Shown: one piece after another, positions 39,706 to 50,467 of the stretch
Layout: every line of letters begins with the position of its first letter
How positions within the stretch are numbered: position 1 is the stretch's first letter
Assembly: GCA_004154925.1 (NCBI GenBank)
Contig: QJNS01000310.1
Coordinates: 1 to 64,000 of the forward strand
Origin: Monosporascus cannonballus
Lineage: Eukaryota > Ascomycota > Sordariomycetes > Xylariales
Direction of reading: 5' to 3'
DNA length: 64,000 bases
Translations under genes and position numbers: made by a program
Notes under the pieces: generated by a model
What the model was told of the DNA's origin: nothing
Seen by the model: only the letters and a program-made list of their open reading frames with translations
The model's database searches: none

Positions 39706-40343
39706 CGGAGAGGATCTGCGTACTGACCGAGGTGGCGGTGGGCAGCAAGTGGTTCATGAAGTCGATCGGCCACGAGGGCCTGAACAACCTGCTCGCGGCG
39801 TACGAGGACAAGTCGGCGCAGGCCGTCGCCACGTTCGGCTTCTGCCGGGGCCCGGGCCACGAGGTTCTATTGTTCCAGGGTCGGACGAGCGTACGTATAG
39901 GCCCCGTCGCGGCCGGCGATGTGGGAAGCCGGCGAGCTAATCTCCGGAAAATAGGGGAAGATAGTGCCCGCCAGAGGACCGGCCTACTTCGGTATGTTCT
40001 GACCCAGAACGGACTCTTCCTTCCGAGGCACCTAATTATTACTATTATTCCGCGCCGTCGGGGTGTTGGGACGGTCATATCTGTTGTGCGACAATAGCTG
40101 ACTTGGCTTCCTAGGCTGGGACCCCATATTCGAGTACAACGGACAGACGTGAGTCCCTTCCTTCTCTCCCTGTGCCCACCCCATCTTGCTTACTGCTTCC
40201 GTCGATGGGCGCGGATGAGTTAACACGAGCGCCGTATGTCTAGCTATGCCGAGATGGACAAGGCTGAGAAGAACAAGATCTCACATCGCTTCAAGGCCCT
40301 CGAAAAACTATGCGAGTGGATCGAAGGGGGCATGAAGGAGTGA
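39302..40343 (+). CDS. HAM1: Inosine triphosphate pyrophosphatase (Ham1/ITPA)
   Basis: Hydrolyses ITP, dITP and XTP to the monophosphate plus pyrophosphate, keeping deaminated purines out of nucleic acids; cytosolic. 187 residues (human ITPA 194). Exons are 39302-39549, 39746-39890, 39955-39991, 40115-40148 and 40244-40343. Family marks are [12 protein letters not shown] at the N-terminus, [19 protein letters not shown] with the metal-binding acidic residues, [16 protein letters not shown], the FGWDPIFEY loop and [10 protein letters not shown] near the C-terminus. Intron 1 contains an assembly gap of ten N between a long G run and a long C run, so its true length is unknown. The flanking exons are intact and join in phase (YI-KWFM), so the gene is not broken. 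Exons 3 and 4 are only 37 and 34 bases. Confidence 0.93.
39616..39703. repeat. Assembly gap of 10 N flanked by poly-G and poly-C
   Basis: Inside HAM1 intron 1 a G homopolymer, broken once by AT (39640-39642), runs into ten N (39664-39673) and then into about 30 C. Such mirrored homopolymers around an arbitrary-size gap suggest that the assembler stopped on a poly-G/poly-C tract and placed contig ends together. The region cannot be read through and any translated product across it is meaningless. Confidence 0.9.
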
Positions 40344-40626
40344 GACGGGCAAATAGGAATGAAAATATCTTGTTGTTGACCACGAATAACCTCTATGCCC
40401 GTAGGAGGCAAGAGGTTCCTCTATATGCATAGCGCAAAGGGGGAGATATGCATGTGTACCATATATCTAGTACATGCTTTGGTGTAGTCATATGGAGCGC
40501 TATCGACGCTGGCGCACGACATGTGTAATGGCCCGTCGATAGGGCTTTCTCTATCTTAACGCTACTGCACCCTATACTCATCTACCATCGTCTTCAATCG
40601 TCTGGGAGAGCCATGATAGGTGGCGC

Positions 40627-42510
40627 TTAGCCCAGCCTAAAGAGAATTGTGTCAGCTATTGAGGTATATAGCAAGTGCGCAATCCACTGCACTACAAAAT
40701 TGACGTACCTCAGAACCTCAAACTCGGGATACTTCTTCAGGTACTTATCCCCCCGGCGGTACAACTTTAACGCTAAATCGGGATTTTTGTGCTTAACTTT
40801 GCGTCCCACGTATCTGGTTATGCTGTCAGGGTCGCGGAACACTGGATCAAACACCAATAGCTCCATTGCGCCATCCAATCGTTTCTCGATGCCGATAATC
40901 GTCAAGGAGTGGCCTACCAATGCACCGCGTTACTAAGACACGTCCAAAAGCTGTAAGCAAACTATCGAGACGGCTTACCTCGATGCTGAAAGTAGACTGG
41001 CGGCAAGGACGTCCCGCGCACTTTGGCCCGTGAGTCATGTTCGGAGGACTGGAAGTACCTCTCGATGGTCTGGAGCAGAGAGGTCTCGGCAGCTCGCGGC
41101 TCCGGGTTCTTGAACGCCTGAACTTCGCAGCTAGAACGGTACGTGATTAGTACTAAGGGGGATTTGATCTGACCAAGAGCGCCTACGGTATTTTTAAACC
41201 GAGGAAAACCGCCTGTGCCTAAGACAAAGTTAGCTTGCGTACATCCCCACGGGTCGCAGAAGCGCAGAAGAGAAAAGGGGGGGAGGGCCTGGTGGGCGAG
41301 AGTGTGGAGATTTGGGGTACGAAATAAGGAAATACTCGCCTCCGACGTGCCTATGTACTTGCGGGTACCCTTCACGCCACCTGTCTCTAACCTTCCATGA
41401 GCATTGATGCCCATGTCCCATGCGTTCTCGATATAATCCTGGATCCGGAAAATACTAGGAATCTTGCGACGAAACTGCGCGGCTCCCGGGGCGTCGGTAC
41501 CGACGATATAGGATGCCAGCATCTGGATGTTTCGGTAACCGCAAAAACCACCTTGGCAACGAGGGCAGTTAGGTAGCCAATCCTCCAAGCGCCATCAGGA
41601 CTATCTTACCTTCCCTCCGTAGCTTGGAGATATGCTGCACACACGGATGACAGAGATAGGCGTAGCATGTCGTAGGGCTCTGCCGCAGCAGTTGCTCGAT
41701 TACGGGGATGATGCCTAGATGCATTCGTTAGCTGGAGATCAGGCAGGGTTGGCGGGGATAGCTGGCACACACCCTCTGAGCTGACGTATCGACCGTTACG
41801 CAATAACGAAACCAGCCTATCGGGCATTCTATCTTCGTGGGCATATCTGCCGAGTTCCGCCTTCTGCAGCTCCTGTCAGTGCCTTACGAAAAGTGAGGGG
41901 TCAGCTTCGCAATCGTACTCCAAGCCTTCTTCGCATGTCCTCTTCATTGGACCTAGGGCCGGTCATCGACGAATTCCTCTTCTTATTCTTTGGCGAAGAA
42001 GAAGGCAACGGCGATGACATGTGCAGAATCTGCTTCCATCTGGCGACCGTCTCGGCATGTCGCTGGTGCGCGGGCACCGTCTCACTCCGGCGTTCTTGAC
42101 AACGAGGTGGCGCGCTCTCATCACTGGTGGAGCGAGGGGTAGGGTAGCCCACGGGGTTGGCATCCGAGTCTTCTGAGGAAGGCTGTTCCTCAGCGGCATG
42201 AAAGCCAACGTGGTCATCGAGCTCTGCCAGGGTGATGAACTCGCCGCAGCCGTCAACGGGGCATTCGCAAACTAGATTCTCCTCGTCGTTACTCGCAGTA
42301 TTTACTCCTGCTGCTCTGATACCACTGTCTTCTCCATCGACAATAAATGGAGATCTGTCCTCCGAGTGTAGAGTCTCCATATGCTAAAGCGTACACTTTG
42401 GTCAGCGACAGTAAGAGAGGATTTGGGTTTGGGACAGGTCTAACAAGAAGCATGGCATATTCCCTCTCTGCCTGGAAGCCGCAGAATGGGCAACTCTGTA
42501 TTTGAGACAT
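40627..42510 (-). CDS. C78-family peptidase, ZUP1/ZUFSP-like deubiquitinase
   Basis: About 445 residues. Animal ZUP1 is a Lys63-selective deubiquitinase active in genome stability, and the S. pombe relative is Mug105; activity here is inferred. Nine exons: 42510-42445, 42383-41919, 41863-41773, 41714-41610, 41551-41340, 41218-41187, 41130-40979, 40913-40709 and 40636-40627. Two N-terminal C2H2 fingers (CPFCGF...HMETLH; CPVDGCGE...HVGFH) precede the C78 domain. The catalytic triad is visible: Cys246 in GGFCGYRNIQML, His376 in GHSLTIIG and Asp397 in LLVFDPVF; the His-Asp spacing of 21 matches ZUP1. Intron 5 has a GC donor (GCGAGT...TCTTAG), the only placement that keeps GTSEAQAVF in frame. The last intron is 72 bp and stop-free, so retention would add 24 residues. 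The final exon codes only the end of Arg, Leu, Gly and stop. Confidence 0.88.
41219..41339 (-). other. GC-AG intron in the C78 peptidase gene
   Basis: A 121-bp intron with donor GCGAGT after a codon-final GAG and acceptor TCTTAG. The nearest GT (in GAGTATTT) would leave the following exon in a wrong frame. With the GC donor the protein reads KYIGTSE then AQAVFLGLKIP, as the family requires. Confidence 0.75.
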
Positions 42511-43680
42511 GGTTCCGTGTTTGGTTGTTCACATTCAACATCCGGTAGTGCGAGTAATATCTTACGCATGCGGCTATGTAAATGTACGGTCAGCTGGGTC
42601 GTCCGTCAGGCTCGGAGAAGCCGAGGATTGTGTTCCTCAGACATGGATGTGAAGCATTTTGTTTTAAAAAAAACCACATATAAATAAGATTGTCTGCTAC
42701 AATAGTCGGCGGTATCTGGACCCCTTCAGAATCTTGAAACGGGCAGAGACTAAGTGAGCGGATGCGCGTACGTGGGTCAAGGTGGGTGATGCACGGGTTT
42801 CCTTTAATGTTTGTTCGGGCAAACCTGAGACGGACAATGCCAGCCCCTGGCAAGCAAAAGCTGTGTGCGTTTAAGGCTAAGAAAGGATTCTTGTCCTGCA
42901 CAGCTCTTCAAAATGCAACTTAAAGCATTGTGCGGGTTATGTCAACCATAAAACAAGGTATTTGTAAATGCAATCGCTGGTAGTGATGGTGTGTTTGACC
43001 GCATCTACATGCAGGCATACAAATCAGAGAGGGTATTACTAGCTGAATATATACACTTAGAGAGATCACAACATTAGACTGACATCTACTAGTCTTAGGT
43101 ATCTAGGCAGCGCTGGCTTCAGGTTCCTAGGCCGGTACCCGCTTAATGCATAATGCAGCTATGTGACCCGGTTTCGCAGATATGCCTATGTACATATATC
43201 ACCGCATTCGGTACCTTCGCATGCCATTTAGCTCTAGAGCAAAGAAGTCGCACGTATGTAATTCCTTGGTACGGTTTTTCTAAAAACATTAAGGCAGTCT
43301 GGACCCCAGTCGTGCAAGTTATGTGCGGATTCTGCGTGCTGTCCTACCTACTACACACTAGTTCCTCCTTGCCGAAAGCGATAAAAAAGGGGGAGGCGCC
43401 AAGCACGTCAGAGTCCGGTTTCTCTGGAACTACGCCCCTTTTTCGCTCCCCACCCCATATAGCACTTCAAGGGGAGTAAGTTCAGTTTCCATACTACGAC
43501 GTCAAGTGATTGCGAACTTCGTTTTTTACCGTCTGGCAAAGCAGCTGATTGATGCAAATTGCGTACGCTGCAATGAATTGTCCGCTCACCCCCTTCACCC
43601 ATGAGAGAGCGATTTGAGATCAATCCATAGAGTCAAGTTAGGCCCCCTATCCTTCATCTACGTAAACTACTACATGATTA

Positions 43681-44074
43681 GATCCCTCAGGATTCCGTCA
43701 CACTTTGTGGCTTGCGCAGACGGATCTTCTATATACAGCGTAGAGATTCCGAGGCCGCGGGCAAGGTGGGTGACTATGGAATGAGCCTCCCGTCGCCTCC
43801 CCTGTTGGGAGAGAGAAGAGCGAGATATGAGATGTACCGCGACGCGACTGCATCAGCTTGCCCAAACTGGGGGATATACGGCTTATAGAACGGCATTGAT
43901 CTTGATCAAATAGGCATCGCCCCTGTTGCGGCCTTCGATGTGTTAACAGACTACGGGTCCAATGTGCTTCCCGACGGAGGCTTCGATGCCGAATCTATTG
44001 GTGGCGAGACCGTCAAGAGCACGCCGTCGCTCCCCAAACTCCGAAGTAAGACGGCTCGCAACTACGTAAATTAG
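43681..44074 (+). pseudogene. Possible gene relic, open frame with one internal stop
   Basis: One + frame runs about 130 codons with a single in-frame TAG at about 43888-43890. It has ordinary protein-like composition: blocks RRIFYIQRRDSEAAGKVG, GMSLPSPPLLGERRARY and, after the stop, APVAAFDVLTDYGSN and GGFDAESIGGETVK. There is no start Met in a good position, and I recognise no family. Just downstream another frame (about 44188-44375) reads VYHGEELLDLLKMVPG and LLLSLQWYMSWQARV before a stop. The pieces together look like a gene undergoing decay, but chance open frames in GC-richer DNA cannot be excluded. Confidence 0.3.
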
Positions 44075-44130
44075 CCACGACAAGGGAGAGGAAGTTCTAG
44101 GGTCTCTAGCGGATTGTAGTCGTCTGATGA

Positions 44131-44184
44131 AAACTCCTGCTGCGCCCCCCCCCCGGGGGAACTCCTGCGGCGCCCCCCCCCCCC
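44131..44184. repeat. Tandem unit ending in poly-C, two copies
   Basis: The unit AACTCCTGCKGCG followed by a C run occurs twice: the first copy ends in C10 (44145-44154), then GGGGG, and the second copy ends in C12 (44173-44184). The units differ by one base (T/G). It lies inside the suspected relic, and homopolymer lengths here may be inexact. Confidence 0.8.
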
Positions 44185-45464
44185 GTCTACCACGGCGAAG
44201 AATTGCTCGATCTTCTCAAGATGGTGCCTGGGCTTCGGAGGGGATGCGACTACTGCCCGAGCGCCCCGAACCTGAGAGAGAGCTTACTTCTCTCCCTCCA
44301 GTGGTATATGAGTTGGCAAGCCCGCGTCCTCGACAGGCAGATCTTCTTTGACCATGATCTACCATACCCATGAGCTTAGAAAGCGCAGATTGGATGGGTG
44401 CTCCTAGGTGTCATCCGCGTTCATATTTCGTCTCTGCGGTCCTCGTCGTCGGTGAACCCCCAACAGCCCTTCGTCGGTTCGTTCAAGTCCGGAGTGTCAT
44501 ACGAGCGGAGGTAGGCCCCCTGGAAAATGCATGCAAAACTTACGGCCGACTAATGTTTCGTTGATCCACCAGGCGGCCGTCTCTTCGCCATGCCGTTTCC
44601 TTGCTGAGTTTTGCTGAGGCTAGGAAGACGAACGGGACTTGGCTTGTCTTAAACCCCTTCCTTTGCGGTTGCTTCCCAATTTTCCCCCAAGCCACAGCAG
44701 CGGAGTTGCGGAGAGCGGTCGGCCTGTTTTCCTGCCCATTCGATTTTCTTCTATATCGAAGAAATGGTCAGGGTACACCAAGGCTTGACCCCTGAGGAGA
44801 GAGACGTTGGCAGCTCCCCTCAGGCGAGTCTTCTTCTCCGTGTTGGTGGTTCCGTTAGCCCCCCTTAAACAGTAAATGGACCCCGACGATCATACGCGCA
44901 CGCGCACGCATATTTATGTAGGTGCATGCCCCCAGGTGGAAGCTATTCCAGCATGTGATCAGGTCCCACATAGTTAACCACTGAATAACGTTGTACGGCA
45001 TAGTACCTCGTCAGAGATGCTAAGACATACCAATGGGACAGGTGTCACTAGATATCTAAAAAGGTACGCTCGGCATAATAACAAACCACGAGGTTTTCCT
45101 CATAGACCATAATGAAGTGCAAACACGAAGTGCCTCCGAAATCGGGTCCTTAACAGCCGAGATGTATATCCATGTACAGAATCTTGAATAGATCTGGTGC
45201 CTGGATTTGAACCTCCCACCTCCAGCCTGGCCGCCGTCTTTCATCCCGCCTTGAAAATATTATTACCGCCGTTTCATTTCCCAACATACATGTGCGCAAG
45301 TCCTAATCGCGTAGTCTATTCGTTTCATTCAAATCAGCAGAAACCCTGGTCGAATACGCAGAGCCTAGGCGCGAAGAGGGGAAAACTGTTCCCCAACCGC
45401 CCGCTCAGCTCAACCCTATATCCACACGCCATCGAGAGATTTTAGGTTTGGCCCGGGGCTCTCT

Positions 45465-46452
45465 TCACATGATGTCGCACTTGCCGCCGTCGGGCGCCTC
45501 GTTGGGATTCTGGGACTTCTCGATCTGCGCGATGAGGAGCTCGAAGGCTTTGGCGACGTTCTCGTTGTAGCGGGCGCTCGCCTCGGTCCAAGCGCAGTTG
45601 AACTTCTCGGCGAGCTTCTTGCCGTCCTCCTGGCTCACCTGCCGCTGCTCCGGCCGCAGGTCGCTCTTGTTGCCGATGATGACTATGGGGACCCAATCCG
45701 TGCCCTGGAGAAAACAAAAGGTTCCCGTCAGCTTAGGGGCGCCTCGCGTTTATGGAATAGAATAGGGCAGGCAAAGCGCTTTTACAGCGGCGGCGGCGGT
45801 GGAGTCGGCAAAGGGGGAAGGGCATACGGACCAGGTGGTTGAGTATCTTATCTCGAATTACCTGTACCATCTCGAACGACGGCAGCGACGAGACGGAGTA
45901 GACCAGCATATAGCCATGGATGCCGATGAAGTGCTTGGAATTCAGTATGCTGTACTCATCCTGTATCAGAGGCAGTCGTGTCAGCAGCCGTCAGCCGGGG
46001 CCCAATCAAAGCCTAACCGTATGCCGTGTACGCTTCCGGGTGCGCGCGCCGTTCAAAGCGCCGAGGGTGTAGAGGAGTGGAGTGCGTCTGTCTAATTCCA
46101 TACCTGGCCGGCCGTGTCGACTATCTCAGTCGCATAATCCTGACCCTTATAGCGGATGACCTTGCTGAAGGTGTTCTCTATGGTGGGGTAGTAGCTCTCG
46201 ACGAAGTGCCCATCGACGAATTGGACAGCGAGGGAGGATTTGCCTATATTCCCGCACAACGCGTGCAGCGGTTAGGTCAGCGCCGGGTTCATAGTTCACA
46301 CAGAAGCGGCCCGAGCAAGACAGTGGATAGACAAGCCATGAGGGCAAGAAGGGGGCGCGGTTGAGGTTCAATTGCTTCTAGAGGAAGAAAGGCGTACCAA
46401 CAGAACGGCTGCCGACGATGGCGACTTTGCGCTGCTTGGACGGAGACGGCAT
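45465..46452 (-). CDS. RHB1: Ras-like small GTPase Rheb
   Basis: GTPase that activates TORC1 in S. pombe and animals and affects basic amino acid uptake in fungi; 187 residues. Exons are 46452-46398, 46243-46104, 45960-45832 and 45704-45465. The P-loop reads GSRSVGKSS (residues 14-22) with Arg where Ras has Gly12, a mark of Rheb. Switch I is YYPTIENTF (about 36-44), G3 DTAGQDE (61-67), G4 GNKSDL and G5 TEASAR. The protein ends Cys-Asp-Ile-Met, a CaaX box for farnesylation and membrane attachment. Intron 3 is placed with donor GTCCGT after KILNHL, because the helix VIRDKILNHL is needed in the fold; the tempting GTAATT after MVQ would delete it. Introns of 154, 143 and 127 bp are longer than the local norm. 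Confidence 0.92.
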
Positions 46453-47777
46453 TTACGTATAGCGACAGGGGGAAAGTACTGAAGGGTTGGAGATGAGGAG
46501 GCTCAACTGGTGGACGCCGACGTTCTATCCAAAGTAAGACAACGCAGGCAGCTGGGGTGGTAAAGATGCGAACGCCCGATCCGTCAAGGCGTCTTCGTGG
46601 TTGACCGTGGGGTGATATGTATGCAGGTGAGAGGGTAGAGAGGGCAGATAGCTAGGTAGCTGACGAAGTATAACGGATGTAACGAATGTATGGAATGTAT
46701 GTAGGTAGGTAGAGTTGCGCTAACATACGGCAGGGTCTCTAGTATAAGTGGGGTTGTATATGTTCTGTTCCAAGCTACTGTGCATCTGCCTCTGTAGCCT
46801 TTTAGCCCGCGCGCCCGGCTCTATGCAGGTATGGGTATATATACACGTGCTATATGGATGCAGGCCGCGTAAGGTTAATATGTAAAATCTGCCAAGGGGA
46901 AGGCCTAGACCGTACCGATTTGGGGGAGACAAAACTATGACGTTGCGGTACCGAGCCGCGATCCTAGTCGGCTTATCAACTTTCAGAACGTCCTTTCCTT
47001 GTACTACTGTCTTAAGTACCCAGGTATGCGGTGCTAACATTTCCTGCTTTGGCAGTTTTTAGCCTATACGTACGTAGGTTTACGTATTTATGTAGCACAT
47101 GTAGCTGCCATTTATGTACAACGATAACACAGAGTGATTGCTGGGTAAACTTAGCTAAGTACTTACGTATGCTATCTACTGGGATAAACCCTTTCTAGTT
47201 TACACATGCAACAGTATGCAGCGCTTCCGAGCCCTGGTGGGGTATGGTATCTGCCCCTCACCCAATCTGACCTGAACGCGGGGCAGGAACAGTTCAATAT
47301 CTACACTAGCGCATGTACACATATCCACTCCAAAGAGTGTTGTTTCCATGTTAGTGTAAGACAGGACCATCTACACCGTAGGTATTTGATATTTGTTATA
47401 CGCATAGTAATCGTGAATGTGGATATCTTCGTCTATGATCTGGGTATCGTACTTGGTTGGCCCCCCGTGCTATGCCCTCTCCTCCCTCCCTAGCTTGCTT
47501 GGCTATCCATGAATTTGTCAAAAACAACACGCCCCCCTCGACGTAACCCTGCCAGTAACAGACATCTTCCGTAAACCCCGTCATCCGTGCTAAGGACTGA
47601 TCTAGTGACTTGACAGAGCCTGATTGGAGAGGACTTGTCGCCTTTTCAGGAAACAACCTTTGGTCTCCCTTTAGTCTATAAATCCGAGGGGGCCCCTCTA
47701 ATACTGGCTTCTTGGTCTCTCCAGGACGTCTGTGCTGTCAAATCCCTTCCCAAAAAGTTCATGCCGGATGTGTTGGA
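46453..47777. other. Intergenic: RHB1 upstream region and WAPL 3' side
   Basis: About 1.3 kb, no gene supported. A TAGG cluster at 46700-46713 and ATGTA-rich repeats occupy the middle. ORFs here are short and frame-scattered. Confidence 0.55.
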
Positions 47778-50467
47778 CTAGTCATAAGCGGCTTCGTCCT
47801 CGAGTTGCCGGGCGAGAGCTTCTATTTCTGCCCAGCCACTCTGGCCGTGACCATCGCCGCCCTCGTATATCTGGCTCTCCATAGTTTTGTGATGGTGCAC
47901 GAACTCTCTGATCGACTCGAGCAGAGGCCCCATGCTCTTCGCCGCATGGCTGGCCCTGAATCGCTGCCTAACAGGAGCATGCAAGCATAGGTGACCGAGG
48001 AGCACGGCCAAATACCCAAACACTACGTTGAGATGGCTCTTCTCGACCGAGTCAGCCTAGAGACAGTCAGTATCGTGTAACTAATGTCCGAACCCGCTGG
48101 GAGATGGTGACTTACTTCGGCGGTTCTCCGATAATTCTCCAGGAACAGGCGGATGAACTCATCGATCGGCTGAAGGCCCTCGTAGCGGCATTCATACGTA
48201 ACCTGCCGCATTCTAACACTGTGCTCCGAGAAGTTGATAAGAATGCCAAGTCTGAGCACCAAGCCATCCAGGATCCCATCCGCCCAGTGGTCCTGCGAGA
48301 CGGATGTGAGGGCTTGGCCGAAATTGCTACAGATCGATCCCGCCAGAGCCGGTACAAGACCCTTGGAAATATAAATATCGGGGGCGTGGAGGTTGTTATT
48401 TGTCAGATTGATCGTGAGTTTTAGTATTGCCGTTTCGAGGGTCTTGTCTTCTGCGGCTGGCCTCTCTAGCAACGCACCGAAAACATCGGCTACGATGGGG
48501 AGAAGACGACTGGACCACCCGTCGCTCCCAAGCGGCGAATTCGAAGCATCGATCGCATGAAAGTCGAGAATAGACAAGGTGCTGCATAGATCAACATATC
48601 CGTTGTTTGCTGGGTAGTTAAAGCAGTCGGGGTCTCCGGTAGCCGCCGCAATAATTTCAAGCAGACCTTCCCTAACGCTCTCGGGGAAGACTGTGTTGAT
48701 CCTACTTAGATGAGGCTCCTGAGTCACCAGGAGATGCAGGCACCGGAGGGAGAGCGTCCTCGGCGATACGGCTGCAGGTGTCGCAGAACCCCAGATTGGT
48801 AGCTGACGCAGATAATCGTGGATGTTAAGCACCGCAGCCTGGCTACGTTTCGAGAGGTTATTTCTTCGGTCCTGCGTAATCTTCTTCGTGCCGTCGGGGA
48901 ATCCGATGAGGCGAATAAATAATTTACCAATGTCTTCTTCTTGCAGTAGTTGGATAATGTGTGGGGAAGGCCACGTAGACAGAATGGTCGCGAGGATTGA
49001 TAAGATCAGGTATCCAGAGATGACATCGGTTTCTCTGGACACATCTTTGAAAACTGTTGCATCGATTCCATGATCCCGAAACTGGCGCATCGAGTCCTTG
49101 TTCCTGATCTCCTCGGCAATTCGAAGCAAGGCCGCCCGGCGGGATGATGACGGCTTCGCGGCTGGCGCTCCAATCTGTTCGGCCAAGTCTTGCATCGCAT
49201 CGGCGACACGGGTATTGGCACCGGCATGTCGTAACTCGTGAATATCACGTATCGTCTTGTTGGATGAACCATCAACACAAGCGCCGTCTTCGTCAAACGG
49301 GTCGCCAGCTTTAGACAACTCCCAGGGACTCCTAAGCTCCAAACGCTTTCCTTTTAGGGGAGTTGCGGCTGATCCGGGAATATCAAATGCTTCAAGGAGG
49401 ATATCCTCGTCCTTCTCTTCCAGTACCCTGGTCCCCTGAGCGTAGGTGCGTTTGACTGAAGAAGCAGTCCGGGAGAACGACTTGCTTGCGGAAAGAGCCG
49501 GTCTCGGCTGAGCACCAAAAGCCGTGTGCATGCTACCAGAGGCAAGGCTGGATGTGTCGGTTGCCTGGCTAGACAATGGCTGGCTGGACTCGACCGCGCT
49601 GTCGGACACCTCTGTGTCATGTTCACCGGTATCATCATCGGCTTGCTCCACGAGGGCGTCTATTAGACGCCTCCTCCGTCGCTTCGCCTGAAGTTCTGGC
49701 GCTGGCTCGGTATCCACGGCCTTCGGTCCACGCTGGTGGCTAGCACCGGAGGCACGGGACGGAGCATGGTGCGAGGTGGGCTTAAGGTTTGATCTCGCAG
49801 CGAGACGCACCGGGATCTTCTGGTGCGGGCGCTGGGATATGTTTGTTTCCTCTTCGCCCGAGTCGAGAAGAGTATCCCAAATCTGCATCGTGTTTGGTGA
49901 GAAAGGCATCTCCGACTTCTGAGCGACCCGAGCGGCCGCTTTTGGACCCTGGGGTCTTGTAGGTGTTGGAGGTGGGCTTGATAATCTCGCTTCCACCATA
50001 TCTATGTCGGCGTCTTCTGAAGACACGGACCTGATGACACGAGGCCGCTGAACAGATGCCGGCCCCGAAGAGGAAGCATTATCCGACGGGGCAGGCGCAG
50101 AGAGCGAGCTATCTTCTTGACTTCTGGTCGGCTTCTGGGTGCGCGCCTTTGACGAGACCTCAGCGAACTTCCGTTTTCTATCTGATTTCAAGGGTTTCTG
50201 TGTATCTGCCTGGCCCGCCTTCCCTTTCGCCATTTGGTCGAGACTCTCGGAGTCTGGTGAAGGGGAGGGAGGATTCGGCGACGTTGTTACGGGGCGTTGT
50301 TGGCGCGTCATTGTTGTTGTCGTCTTCACTGTAATCTCGGGTGCGATGTCATCGCCTGCAGGTGCTGGTTGATAGGTCGTCTTTGACTGTTTCTTCCGCG
50401 ATGCCTTCGCATACGTCGTCAACTTTCTCTTGGGTGGCATGGTGGTCGTACCATGTTTTGTCGCCAT
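47778..50467 (-). CDS. WPL1: Wings-apart-like (Wapl/Rad61) cohesin release factor
   Basis: Nuclear regulator that releases cohesin from chromatin with Pds5; about 876 residues. Exons are 50467-48116 and 48056-47778. The first 370 residues are disordered, rich in Ser, Pro, Lys and Thr, with basic clusters (PPKRKLTTYAKASRKK) that may act as nuclear signals. The conserved WAPL domain starts near SPWELSKAGDPFDEDG (about 379), continues through TIRDIHELRHAG and AALLRIAEEIRNKDSMRQF, and is all-helical to the end (VVFGYLAVLLGHLCLH). The intron (GTAAGT...CTCTAG, 59 bp) joins RRTAE to ADSVEKSH. There are two possible starts: 50465-50467 (MATKHGTTT) and 50438-50440 (MPPKRKLTTY). The second begins the conserved-looking part and may be the real one. 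It is divergent to FUR1 across 1.4 kb. Confidence 0.85.

Larger units (their letters stand above)
42511..45464. other. Long intergenic region with possible decayed coding sequence
   Basis: Nearly 3 kb between the peptidase gene and RHB1, with no intact gene. At 42511-43660 I see only scattered short ORFs. From about 43680 to 44830 there are several coding-like, GC-richer reading frames broken by stops and shifts, described separately. The last 600 bases before 45465 are RHB1 3' side. Confidence 0.5.

Noticed and set aside
39454..39940. Gly- and Pro-rich ORFs crossing the N gap
   Set aside because: They translate homopolymer G and C and unknown bases; HAM1 exons explain the real coding parts.
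45200..45225. Sequence resembling a tRNA B box (GGTTCAAATCC on the minus strand)
   Set aside because: T-stem positions 49-51 do not pair with 63-65, and no D arm or anticodon arm is found upstream.
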